In this document: positions 1 to 5,361 of the stretch, one piece after another
How the letters are laid out: every line of letters begins with the position of its first letter
Numbering within the stretch: position 1 is the stretch's first letter
DNA from: Clostridiales bacterium
GTDB taxonomy: Bacteria; Bacillota; Clostridia; Oscillospirales; Oscillospiraceae
Assembly: GCA_021201515.1 (NCBI GenBank)
Contig: JAJQET010000257.1
Span: forward strand, 1 to 5,361
Reading direction: 5' to 3'
DNA length: 5,361 nucleotides
Notes under the pieces: generated by a model
Seen by the model: only the letters and a program-made list of their open reading frames with translations
The model's database searches: none
Told to the model about the DNA's origin: nothing
Program-made: the position numbers and the translations under genes

Positions 1-277
1 GTATATAGTCCTGGTGGTCCACCAGGGTCAGCTTGGGATGGTTGACGTTCAGCCAGTCAGGGCGCTGGCCGCAGGTGACAAAGTACACCCGATGCACCCA
101 GGGCGCAAAGGTCTCCACCCCCCGGAACCAGTAGCGGAGCAGGCCCCAATCCCGAGAGCGATTTGGGGCGTCGCCGTTATCTATGGGGTTTGACCGATAG
201 CGCTGCTGCTGGCGCTGCCACTCCGGGTCGCTGCCGTCCACCCAGGTCACCACAAAATCAATCGGTTCGTTGTTCAT
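1..277 (-). CDS. Stealth-family capsular polysaccharide phosphotransferase, N-terminal part (3' end outside window)
   Basis: The ATG at 277-275 opens a frame that stays open for 92 codons to the window edge, so only the N-terminus is seen. Residues 6-20 read IDFVVTWVDGSDPEW, the signature of Stealth conserved region 1. Residues 43-92 carry the start of region 2: RDWGLLRYWFRGVE, then FAPWVHRVYFVT, CGQRPDWLN, HPKL and DHQDYI. Members of this family transfer a sugar 1-phosphate from a nucleotide sugar to a growing glycan, making phosphodiester linkages in capsule or cell-wall polysaccharides. Family members are usually over 300 residues, so roughly three quarters is missing here. A GGAG ribosome binding site lies 8 nt before the ATG, and only 15 nt separate it from the preceding glycosyltransferase stop, so it is almost certainly in the same transcript. 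The exact sugar donor cannot be read from this fragment. Family call is strong; function as glycan phosphotransferase is inferred from the family. Confidence 0.9.
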   Translation of the reverse strand, partial: MNNEPIDFVVTWVDGSDPEWQRQQQRYRSNPIDNGDAPNRSRDWGLLRYWFRGVETFAPWVHRVYFVTCGQRPDWLNVNHPKLTLVDHQDYI

Positions 278-285
278 AGTACCAT

Positions 286-289
286 CTCC
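286..289 (-). promoter_or_regulatory. Ribosome binding site of the Stealth-family gene
   Basis: On the minus strand GGAG is followed by an 8-nt spacer and the ATG at 277-275. This fixes the start of a gene that is otherwise cut by the window edge, and supports independent initiation after the 15-nt gap. Confidence 0.7.
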
Positions 290-292
290 GTT

Positions 293-1510
293 TCACCAGT
301 ATCGTCCCGCCGGGGCATAAATCGTCAGCAGCCGGCGGCAGTATTCCTCCAGGGTGGTGGTCTGAACCGCGAGGCAGCTGCGGCTCCACCGCTCCAATCC
401 TTCCCGATCTGCCCACATGGCGCGGATCGCCTCCGTCAACGCGGCGGCATTGCCCGCTTCAAACAGGCGGCCCGTTTCCCCGTTCTGAATCAGCTCTGGA
501 ATCCCGCCGATGTCCGCCCCCCGCACAGGGCTGCCGCACTGCTGGCTCTCAATGACTGAGAAGGGACCGTTTTCATACCACACCGAGGGATAAACGGAAA
601 ATCGGGCGCACTGAATCAGCCTTGTCAGCGCCTCCCCGCTCTGGAAGCCCACATTGCGGACATTGGGGATGCCCTCCAGCTCCGGCTCCAGCGGCCCGCT
701 GCCTGCAAAGACGAAGGGGATCTCCGGCAGGGCGCGGCACGCCTCCAGCAGGATACCCAGCCCCTTTTCCTCAGAATAACGGCCGAAATACAGCACATAG
801 TCCTCTTTTTTCACATCCTGCAACGCCATCGGGCCGGAAAAGTTCCGCAGCAGCACCGTCTTTGCGGCCAGGACGGGGTTGGTGTCCAGCTTCCCTTTCA
901 GGAACAGAGAAGGACAAATCACCGCGTCCAGTGCCTGATAGGTGCCCCGCCGATTCCAGTACTGCGCCTCCATGGTGCCGATCACGCTGCGGGGAAGGGA
1001 ATTGTGGATGCACCGCCCCGCCGTACAGTTTCCATAGTGCCCGCACAGGCACTTTTCGCAGACAGTTCCCTGGGCCGGCCGGTACAGCATATGATTCGGA
1101 CAGACCAGCTGATAGTCGTGGGCGGTCATCACCACCCGCAGCTTCTGCCCGGTTTTTCGTCGATAACTCTCGGCGGCCACCAGCACGGAGGGGGTCAGCT
1201 GGAAGTGGATATTGTTGAGATGCACCACATCGGGCTGAAAATCCTCCAAAACGGCGGCCATCTTCCGGCGGGCCTCCCCGGAGTAAATCACCCCCGGGAA
1301 ATAGCTGAGCTTGCTCCGCAGGGACTGCTGGTGGAACTCCATCTCACGGGTATAGGCCCCGATGCGGTTCCCGACGCAGCGCTGGGGATGGTCCATCCCA
1401 AAATACTGCACCTCATGCCCCTGCTCCGCCAGGTAAGCCCCCAGCTGCAGGACGTAGGTTTCCGCCCCACCCTTGGGGAAAAGATATTTGTGCACAAACA
1501 AAATCTTCAT
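293..1510 (-). CDS. GT4-family glycosyltransferase with cysteine cluster (405 aa)
   Basis: This is a retaining GT-B fold glycosyltransferase of family GT4, cytoplasmic, expected to add a sugar from a nucleotide donor to a lipid-linked glycan. The N-terminal acceptor domain starts MKILFVHKYLFPKGGAETYV, with the glycine loop at residues 14-15. The C-terminal donor domain has YFGRYSEEKG at 241-250 (R244 and K249 are the usual phosphate contacts), VFAGSGPL at 267-274, and the E-x7-E motif at E313-E321 in ENGPFSVIE. GGIPELI follows at 335-341. Between HDYQLVCP (131-138) and residue 167 lie Cys137, 151, 154, 156, 162 and 167, a cluster known in a GT4 subgroup and possibly metal-binding. Length is normal. 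Residue 330 is Arg in SPVRGADIGG, where a hydrophobic residue is more usual. The ATG overlaps the previous stop by 4 bp (ATGA), indicating translational coupling. Sugar specificity cannot be assigned. Confidence 0.95.
   Translation of the reverse strand: MKILFVHKYLFPKGGAETYVLQLGAYLAEQGHEVQYFGMDHPQRCVGNRIGAYTREMEFHQQSLRSKLSYFPGVIYSGEARRKMAAVLEDFQPDVVHLNNIHFQLTPSVLVAAESYRRKTGQKLRVVMTAHDYQLVCPNHMLYRPAQGTVCEKCLCGHYGNCTAGRCIHNSLPRSVIGTMEAQYWNRRGTYQALDAVICPSLFLKGKLDTNPVLAAKTVLLRNFSGPMALQDVKKEDYVLYFGRYSEEKGLGILLEACRALPEIPFVFAGSGPLEPELEGIPNVRNVGFQSGEALTRLIQCARFSVYPSVWYENGPFSVIESQQCGSPVRGADIGGIPELIQNGETGRLFEAGNAAALTEAIRAMWADREGLERWSRSCLAVQTTTLEEYCRRLLTIYAPAGRYW
1507..1510 (-). other. ATGA stop-start overlap between the two glycosyltransferases
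   Basis: The TGA of the 386-aa glycosyltransferase (1509-1507) overlaps the ATG of the 405-aa one (1510-1508). The preceding minus-strand sequence GGGGAAGGACC gives a purine-rich ribosome binding site inside the upstream gene. The arrangement implies translational coupling and co-expression. Confidence 0.9.
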
Positions 1511-2667
1511 GGTCCTTCCCCGCTCTGTGCCCTCCGGCCCTTTGGCGCCCTGGCCTTACGATAGGCGTTCAGCGTCTGCTCCACCGTATCCTCCCAGGAA
1601 TACCGGGTGCAGACGCTCTCCATGATTTCCCTGCGATGGGCGGTGGTCAGCTCCGGCCGGTCGATGAGCATTTGGAGCACATCCCGCAGCCCGTCCACAT
1701 CCCCCTTGGGGAACTGATAGCCCAGGGAACCGGTGATTTGCAGACACTCCGGCAAGTCGGAGGTCACGCAGCACAGCCCGTAGCTCATGGCCTCCAGCAG
1801 GCTCAGGGGCATTCCCTCCAGGTCGGAGGGCAGGCAGTACAGGTAGGCGTTGGAATACAGCTCCTCCAGCGTCTCCCCCTGGACGGCGTCGGTGAAGATT
1901 ACCCGGGGGTCTCCCCCGGCCATCTCCCTGAGGTGACAATAGAACGCTTCCGTATCGGAGGCGCCCCCTGCGATGACCAGGCATTTCGTGGTGTTGACCT
2001 GACGAAAGGCCTCGATCAGGTATTGGATGCCCTTTTCCGGGACGATGCGCCCCAGAAACAGGAGATACTCCCCCTGCGCCAGCTGCCACCGCTCCGTGAT
2101 CAGCCGGGGGGGACGCACCGGCATGGGCCGGATGCCGTTGGGGATGTACACCGTTTTGCGGCCGTACTCCTCCCAGAAGTAGCGCTGCATACTGGCGCTG
2201 AGGACGATGATCTCATCGGCGCACTTCACCGCCACCCACTCCCCCAGCTGGAGATAGCGGGCGGCCCAGTTGCCCCACTTGCTGCGCTGCCAGTCCAGGC
2301 CATGAATGGTGGCGATGCAGGTCTTTCCAAACAGTTTGGGGAGCCACAGCATGGCGCAGGGCCCCTCCGCGTGAAAATGCACAATTTGATACCGGCCCAG
2401 GGCCGCCAGCACCGCCGCCGCCACAGAGGAGGTGAGGGCCGCCAGCCCCCGCCTGGGGATGGTGAACACGGTTTTCAGCCGAACCCCCTGCATCTCCTTT
2501 GCGGTCTGGTCCACGCCGGGGCAGTACCGGTTGTAGCAGGTGACCTGATGGCCCTGACGAACCATGGCGGTGCTCAGCTCCTCCACCACGACCTCTACGC
2601 CGCCCGCTCTGGAAGGAATGGCCTTTTGGCCCACCATGGCAATGCTGAACTTGTCTTTTTCTATCAT
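1507..2667 (-). CDS. GT4-family glycosyltransferase with DUF1972-like N-terminus (386 aa)
   Basis: This is a second GT-B, GT4-type glycosyltransferase and the first clear gene of the glycan operon. Residues 8-30 (SIAMVGQKAIPSRAGGVEVV, then VEE) match the N-terminus typical of the DUF1972/rhamnosyltransferase-like GT4 subgroup, normally seen as 'GQKGIPA.YGGIE'. HFHAEGP at 97-103 and ATIHGLDWQRSKWG at 119-132 are the usual acceptor-domain landmarks. The donor domain has FLGRIVPEKG at 204-213 (R207, K212), IAGGASDT at 232-239 and the E-x7-E motif E284-E292 in EGMPLSLLE. No signal peptide or obvious membrane segment is seen; the Ala-rich stretch at 76-90 is part of the Rossmann domain. The start is supported by AGAAGGA placed 6 nt upstream. 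The stop overlaps the next gene by 4 bp. The last 15 residues are basic and low in complexity. Rhamnosyl or similar transfer is possible but not demonstrable here. Confidence 0.95.
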   Translation of the reverse strand: MIEKDKFSIAMVGQKAIPSRAGGVEVVVEELSTAMVRQGHQVTCYNRYCPGVDQTAKEMQGVRLKTVFTIPRRGLAALTSSVAAAVLAALGRYQIVHFHAEGPCAMLWLPKLFGKTCIATIHGLDWQRSKWGNWAARYLQLGEWVAVKCADEIIVLSASMQRYFWEEYGRKTVYIPNGIRPMPVRPPRLITERWQLAQGEYLLFLGRIVPEKGIQYLIEAFRQVNTTKCLVIAGGASDTEAFYCHLREMAGGDPRVIFTDAVQGETLEELYSNAYLYCLPSDLEGMPLSLLEAMSYGLCCVTSDLPECLQITGSLGYQFPKGDVDGLRDVLQMLIDRPELTTAHRREIMESVCTRYSWEDTVEQTLNAYRKARAPKGRRAQSGEGP

Positions 2668-2783
2668 TCCAGTTCCTTCTCAGTATGGATTCTGTCAGGG
2701 AACAGCGGGCCTCCCCGCAGCCTGTGTCTGCCCCCATTAAAAAGGCAGCGTCTTTGTCTGTCGAAGACGCTGCCCTTTTTCAT
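2664..2783 (-). CDS. Possible 39-aa leader ORF overlapping the terminator (uncertain)
   Basis: An ATG at 2783-2781 opens a 39-codon frame reading through the terminator stem and ending in TGA at 2666-2664, which overlaps the glycosyltransferase ATG as ATGA. AGGA with a 7-nt spacer stands before the ATG. The peptide begins MKKGSVFDRQRRCLF and ends HTEKELE; it is basic, with no recognisable domain, signal peptide or run of a regulatory amino acid. The overlap mimics the coupling seen between the next two genes. However, ATGAAAAAG arises easily where a terminator has an A-rich 5' flank, and the middle is constrained by the hairpin. I think chance is more likely than a real gene, but it is worth recording because a translated leader would interfere with the terminator. 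Confidence 0.2.
   Translation of the reverse strand: MKKGSVFDRQRRCLFNGGRHRLRGGPLFPDRIHTEKELE
2674..2680 (-). promoter_or_regulatory. Ribosome binding site of the 386-aa glycosyltransferase
   Basis: AGAAGGA on the minus strand is followed by a 6-nt spacer and the ATG at 2667-2665. The match and spacing are near ideal and decide the start codon of the first clear operon gene. Confidence 0.8.
2739..2780 (-). terminator. Intrinsic terminator between surface protein gene and glycan operon
   Basis: The arms GGCAGCGTCTT (2744-2754) and AAGACGCTGCC (2764-2774) form a perfect 11-bp stem. Two more possible pairs in the loop (T2755-G2763, G2756-C2762) would leave a 5-nt loop. On the minus strand the stem is followed directly by T5 (2743-2739); on the plus strand it is followed by C then T5 (2776-2780), so it could act in both directions. 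By position it most simply ends the surface protein transcript, about 160 nt after its stop. It lies only 71 nt before the first glycosyltransferase ATG, so an attenuator role in an operon leader cannot be excluded. Confidence 0.85.
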
Positions 2784-2794
2784 ACGCTTATCCT

Positions 2795-2819
2795 AAGGAC
2801 GCAGCCGCTGTCCGTCCTT
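2795..2819. repeat. Inverted repeat (7-bp stem) next to the 14-bp stem-loop
   Basis: AAGGACG (2795-2801) pairs with CGTCCTT (2813-2819) across an 11-nt loop that itself contains CAG/CTG. It begins 1 nt from the larger stem-loop at 2821-2852, so the two could stack in a transcript. No T tract follows on either strand. It may be part of a structured untranslated region. Confidence 0.5.
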
Positions 2820-2820
2820 C

Positions 2821-2852
2821 CCCTGTCCGCCCTCAGGCGAGGGCGGACAGGG
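2821..2852. repeat. Perfect 14-bp GC-rich stem-loop
   Basis: CCCTGTCCGCCCTC (2821-2834) and GAGGGCGGACAGGG (2839-2852) are perfect complements around a 4-nt loop. On the plus strand it is followed by TTTT then G; on the minus strand, the sense of every gene here, by GAAGGACGG with no T tract. It is therefore not a standard terminator for the surface protein gene. It could be a transcript-stabilising 3' hairpin, a leader structure of the glycan operon, or a repeated palindromic element. Confidence 0.75.
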
Positions 2853-2878
2853 TTTTGCGAAGTCAGGATCTGCACTTG

Positions 2879-2888
2879 CCAGCGCTGG
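2879..2888. repeat. 10-bp perfect palindrome CCAGCGCTGG
   Basis: This self-complementary decamer lies about 50 bp after the surface protein stop, flanked by TGCA at 2871-2874 and 2890-2893. It could be an operator half-site pair for a dimeric regulator or a small hairpin, but one copy alone proves nothing. Confidence 0.25.
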
Positions 2889-2935
2889 ATGCACCGGTAG
2901 GATTTGGAGATAGATTGGTGTTGAATGGCAGGAAC

Positions 2936-5361
2936 TCAGGAAACGACGCCGTTCACCACGTTGTAGGTCTTGCCGTTGTAGGTCACGGTGCCGGTGTAGT
3001 TGAACCGCACCATGCCGTTCCGGACGTAGTAGGACTTACCGTTGGTGTGCTCCACAATGCCGGTGAAGTCGAAGTTCACAATGCCGTTCTCAGCATAGTA
3101 GTAGTTGCCGTCGGTCTGCTTTGCCAGGCCGGTGAAGGTGGGACGGGACATACCGTTCTTGATATAGTACCAGTAGCCGTCCAGCTTCACGAAGCCGGTG
3201 AAGGTGAAGTCAACCTTGCCGTCCACAGCGTAGTAGTAGTAACCGTCAGTCTGGAGGCCCAGGCCGGTGTAATCCGGACGCATTCTGCCTCTCAGGACGT
3301 ACCACCAGTCGCCGTCCATCTTCACGAAGCCGGTGAAGCTGAAGTCCACCACGCCGTCAACAGCATAGTAGTAGTTGCCGTCGGTCTGGAGGGCCAGGCC
3401 GGTGAAGTCCTTACGGACTCTGCCTCTCAGCACATAGTAGTACTTGCCGTCGGTGTGCTTAATGAAGCCGGTGTAGCTGAAGTCCACAATGCCGTCCACA
3501 GCATAGTAGTAGGTGCCGTCGGTCTGCTTGCCCAGGCCGGTGAAGTCCGGACGAGACATGCCCTTCTTGATATAGTACCAGGAGCCGTCCAGCTTCACGA
3601 AGCCGGTGAAGGTGAAGTCAACCTTGCCGTCCACAGCGTAGTAGTAGTAGCCGTCGGTCTGCAGGCCCAGGCCGGTGTAGGTGGGACGATACATACCGTT
3701 CTTGACGTACCACCAATAGGTGTCCGTCTCATCGGACTTCTTCGCAAAGCCGGTCCAGGTGAAGTCAACCTTGCCGTCCACGGCGTAGTAGTAGTAGCCG
3801 TCGGTCTGGAGGGCCAGGCCGGTGAAGGTGGGCCGATACATACCGTTCTTGACATACCACCAGTAGCTGTCCTCGCCGTTGGCCTTCTTCAGGAAGCCGT
3901 TGAAGGTGAAGTCAACAATGCCGTCCACTGCATAGTAGTAATAGCCGTTGGTGGACTGATAGCCCAGGCCGGTGAACTCCAGGTTCAGGAGGCCGTTCTC
4001 CACGCGGTACCACAGGCCGCTCTGCTTTACGAAACCTTCAAAGTCGCTCTGGAACACGTTGCCTGCGTAGTAGCGGACGGTGCCATCGTCCATTGTATAC
4101 AGACCGGTGCCGTAGGCAGTGTCCGTGTAAGTCACGCCGTCATAGGAGGCGGTGGCAACATAGGTTCCGTTCGCTCCGTCATCCTCATAGGTTTCGTTCG
4201 CGTACGTTGTGATGTCGGTGGTGACAACGGTTTCCTCATCATCGCCGCGGGAGCAGGTCAGAGTGAGGGTGGCGCTGGAATAGTCTTCCTCCCAGGACCA
4301 GCTGGCCTCATAGTCGTGGCCCAGGACCACGCCGGTCACAACGTAGGGATCGGGGCACTCTGCGGTGGTCTCATCGCTGAAGGTGGCCACGGCATTGTAG
4401 GTCACGGTGCCGGCCTCGGTGCAGGTGGCGTCCTCGGAGGTGGCGGTCACCTCGACGTCAGCGGTCTCGACCTCGCCGCAGACGGTGCAGGTGCGGGTAG
4501 CGGTGATGGTGTAGCCGCCGTCCTCAGTCTCCGTCCAGTCGCCCCAGACGGCGTCGCCCCAGCTGTGGCCGGTGGCGGGAATCTCCACGGTCAGGGTGTC
4601 GGAGGCGGAGCCAATGGCGTTTCCATCGTCGTCATAGACGGTGGCAACGGCGGTGTAAACGGTGGAACCAGCCTCGGTGCAGGTGGCGTCGGTGGTGACA
4701 GGGGTAACAACAGCGGTCACGTTCTCCTGAACATCGCCGCAGACGGAGCAGGTCATCTTGGTGACGGTGACCTCATAGCCATCGTCGGTCTCGGTCCAGA
4801 CCCAGCCGTCCTCTTCCACGACATAGTCATGGGTGCCGGCCTCGCCCTGAACCACAAGGCTGCCCAGAACCACGCCTTCGTAGTCGCTGCCCTCAGGGCC
4901 AACGGCGTAGTAGGTGGTGACCAGACCCTCGCTGCACTCGCCGGAGACCTCATAGGTCACATCGCAGGTCAGCTCCTCATCCAGGGTGACCTCGATGGTG
5001 TCGTCCACGACCAGGCAGTCACGGTTGTACACGGTCTTGGTTTCCCCGGAATTGGTAACGGTCTTGGTGCCGTCATCGTTCTCCGTGACGTCGGCCACAT
5101 AGACGGTGTTCGTCTTCATGTCGCCGCAGACGGAGCAGATCAGGTCGGTAACGGTGGCGGAATAGGTGCCGTCCTCGTTCTCGGTCCAGGTGATGCCGTC
5201 CTCGGTGGCCACATAATCGTGACCCTCGGCGGCCAGAGCAGCGGCCTGCTCATAGGTCACTTCCACCTCGTCCTCATCGGTGTCCTCATCGGTGACGGAG
5301 AGGCCGCAGATGGTGCAGACGTAGTTGACGCCGGTGTTCCAGTTGCCGTCATCGTCCTTGG
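2936..5361 (-). CDS. Large surface protein with CxxC modules and C-terminal cell-wall-binding-like repeats (5' end outside window)
   Basis: The frame is open from the window edge (first full codon 5359-5357) to TGA at 2938-2936, giving 807 residues; numbering here is from that codon. Start codon and signal peptide lie outside. Residues 1-419 are acidic, Thr/Val-rich and beta-like, with CxxC pairs at C15/18, C75/78, C204/207 and C291/294 in the form C-S/T-x-C-G, a degenerate copy CSRG at C369, GH-type module starts near 46, 264 and 347, and DATCTEAG at 224-231 and 310-317. Residues 420-807 are aromatic repeats (TGL..QTDG.YYYAVDG, then GFVK.DG.WYY..NGM) resembling choline-binding or cell-wall-binding repeats. 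No LPxTG motif or C-terminal membrane anchor is present, so attachment, if any, is probably through these repeats. No enzymatic domain is visible; adhesin or cell-wall-associated structural roles are guesses. The GTG at 5266-5264 lies inside the open frame and is not a convincing start. Confidence 0.9.
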   Translation of the reverse strand, partial: KDDDGNWNTGVNYVCTICGLSVTDEDTDEDEVEVTYEQAAALAAEGHDYVATEDGITWTENEDGTYSATVTDLICSVCGDMKTNTVYVADVTENDDGTKTVTNSGETKTVYNRDCLVVDDTIEVTLDEELTCDVTYEVSGECSEGLVTTYYAVGPEGSDYEGVVLGSLVVQGEAGTHDYVVEEDGWVWTETDDGYEVTVTKMTCSVCGDVQENVTAVVTPVTTDATCTEAGSTVYTAVATVYDDDGNAIGSASDTLTVEIPATGHSWGDAVWGDWTETEDGGYTITATRTCTVCGEVETADVEVTATSEDATCTEAGTVTYNAVATFSDETTAECPDPYVVTGVVLGHDYEASWSWEEDYSSATLTLTCSRGDDEETVVTTDITTYANETYEDDGANGTYVATASYDGVTYTDTAYGTGLYTMDDGTVRYYAGNVFQSDFEGFVKQSGLWYRVENGLLNLEFTGLGYQSTNGYYYYAVDGIVDFTFNGFLKKANGEDSYWWYVKNGMYRPTFTGLALQTDGYYYYAVDGKVDFTWTGFAKKSDETDTYWWYVKNGMYRPTYTGLGLQTDGYYYYAVDGKVDFTFTGFVKLDGSWYYIKKGMSRPDFTGLGKQTDGTYYYAVDGIVDFSYTGFIKHTDGKYYYVLRGRVRKDFTGLALQTDGNYYYAVDGVVDFSFTGFVKMDGDWWYVLRGRMRPDYTGLGLQTDGYYYYAVDGKVDFTFTGFVKLDGYWYYIKNGMSRPTFTGLAKQTDGNYYYAENGIVNFDFTGIVEHTNGKSYYVRNGMVRFNYTGTVTYNGKTYNVVNGVVS
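2939..4102 (-). repeat. Aromatic choline-binding-like tandem repeat array
   Basis: The array has a degenerate first unit (3974-4102), seven full units (3824-3973, 3677-3823, 3542-3676, 3404-3541, 3269-3403, 3134-3268, 2996-3133) and a terminal half unit (2939-2995). Full units are 45-50 residues and are dyads: TGL..QTDG.YYYAVDGxVDF followed by TGFVK.DG.WYYxxNGMxRP.F. The spacing of DG, aromatic pairs and NGM is like that of choline-binding/glucan-binding repeats, which bind wall or polysaccharide ligands. Choline itself need not be the ligand in this organism. Length variants occur in units 1 and 2, which have longer turns (NGEDSYWW, DETDTYWW). Confidence 0.9.
3134..3676 (-). repeat. Higher-order 408-bp duplication within the repeat array
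   Basis: Units 3 and 4 (3404-3676) resemble units 6 and 7 (2996-3268) at an offset of 408 bp, exactly three units. The run 3583-3649 is identical over 67 bp to 3175-3241, extending past what shared amino acids alone would require. Unit 5 also resembles unit 2, as expected if a three-unit block was duplicated. This indicates recent duplication or gene conversion. Confidence 0.8.
4253..5317 (-). repeat. Series of CxxC-bearing modules in the surface protein
   Basis: Five related segments each hold an aromatic-acidic stretch (W-T-E-x-x-D-G-x-Y) leading into a Cys pair: CTIC at 5306-5317, CSVC at 5126-5137, CSVC at 4739-4750, CTVC at 4478-4489, and CSRG at 4253-4255 and beyond, where the second Cys is lost. 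The first segment is only partly in the window and is the least similar. Spacing between Cys pairs is 60, 129, 87 and 78 residues, so the modules carry different insertions. The repeated C-x-x-C-G suggests metal binding or disulfide formation outside the cell. Confidence 0.75.

Noticed and set aside
2684..2702. Promoter for the glycan operon using CATACT as -10 and CTGACA as -35
   Set aside because: The two boxes are only about 5 nt apart on the minus strand, far short of the usual 16-18 nt, and neither has a proper partner at correct spacing.
622..2796. Long open frames on the plus strand opposite the glycosyltransferases
   Set aside because: They encode Pro/Gly/His/Arg-rich sequence with no recognisable domain, and lie antisense to clear GT4 genes. 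They are explained by the high GC content and codon bias of the minus-strand genes.
2821..2857. 14-bp stem-loop as a plus-strand terminator
   Set aside because: It has only TTTT then G after the stem, and no plus-strand gene is seen that would need it. It is kept as a structural element of unknown role.
2939..4102. CRISPR-like regular repeats
   Set aside because: The repeats are in-frame protein units of 135-150 bp with similar sequence throughout, with no constant short repeat separated by unique spacers.
5264..5266. GTG as the start codon of the large surface protein
   Set aside because: The same frame stays open for 31 more codons to the window edge, including another CxxC pair (CTIC), so this GTG is an internal valine. 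The true start is outside the window.

Overview
The window looks like chromosomal DNA from a GC-rich, anaerobic, Gram-positive gut-type Firmicute, probably in the Oscillospiraceae/Clostridia group. This is inferred from three things: the style of the surface protein (CxxC and 'ATCTEAG' modules followed by aromatic choline-binding-like repeats), the Firmicutes-like form of the Stealth-family protein, and strong purine-rich ribosome binding sites. Species cannot be assigned from the sequence. Every gene I can support reads on the minus strand, so gene order below runs from high to low coordinates.

Positions 5361-2936 hold the C-terminal 807 codons of a large secreted or surface protein whose 5' end lies outside the window. 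Its N-terminal part is acidic, Thr/Val-rich beta-type sequence with repeated CxxC modules. Its C-terminal half is an array of seven complete ~45-50 residue aromatic repeats, plus a degenerate first unit and a terminal half unit. It resembles choline-binding/cell-wall-binding repeats. The array carries a higher-order duplication of about 408 bp.

Positions 2935-2668 are a structured intergenic region. It contains a 10-bp palindrome, a 14-bp GC-rich stem-loop, an adjoining smaller stem-loop and a clear intrinsic terminator. A 39-codon ORF of uncertain reality starts just before the terminator and ends overlapping the next gene.

Positions 2667-1 hold a tightly packed polysaccharide operon. It has a GT4 glycosyltransferase with a DUF1972-like N-terminus, a second GT4 glycosyltransferase (4-bp ATGA overlap), and after 15 bp the first 92 codons of a Stealth-family sugar-phosphate transferase that runs off the window. 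Together these suggest assembly of a cell-surface glycan containing a phosphodiester-linked sugar. The upstream surface protein may or may not be functionally linked: a terminator separates it from the operon, and a link based on its glycan-binding-like repeats is only inference.

I found no RNA genes, mobile elements, CRISPR arrays or integration signatures. The most interesting parts are the composite CxxC/aromatic-repeat protein and the multi-hairpin region ahead of the glycan operon.
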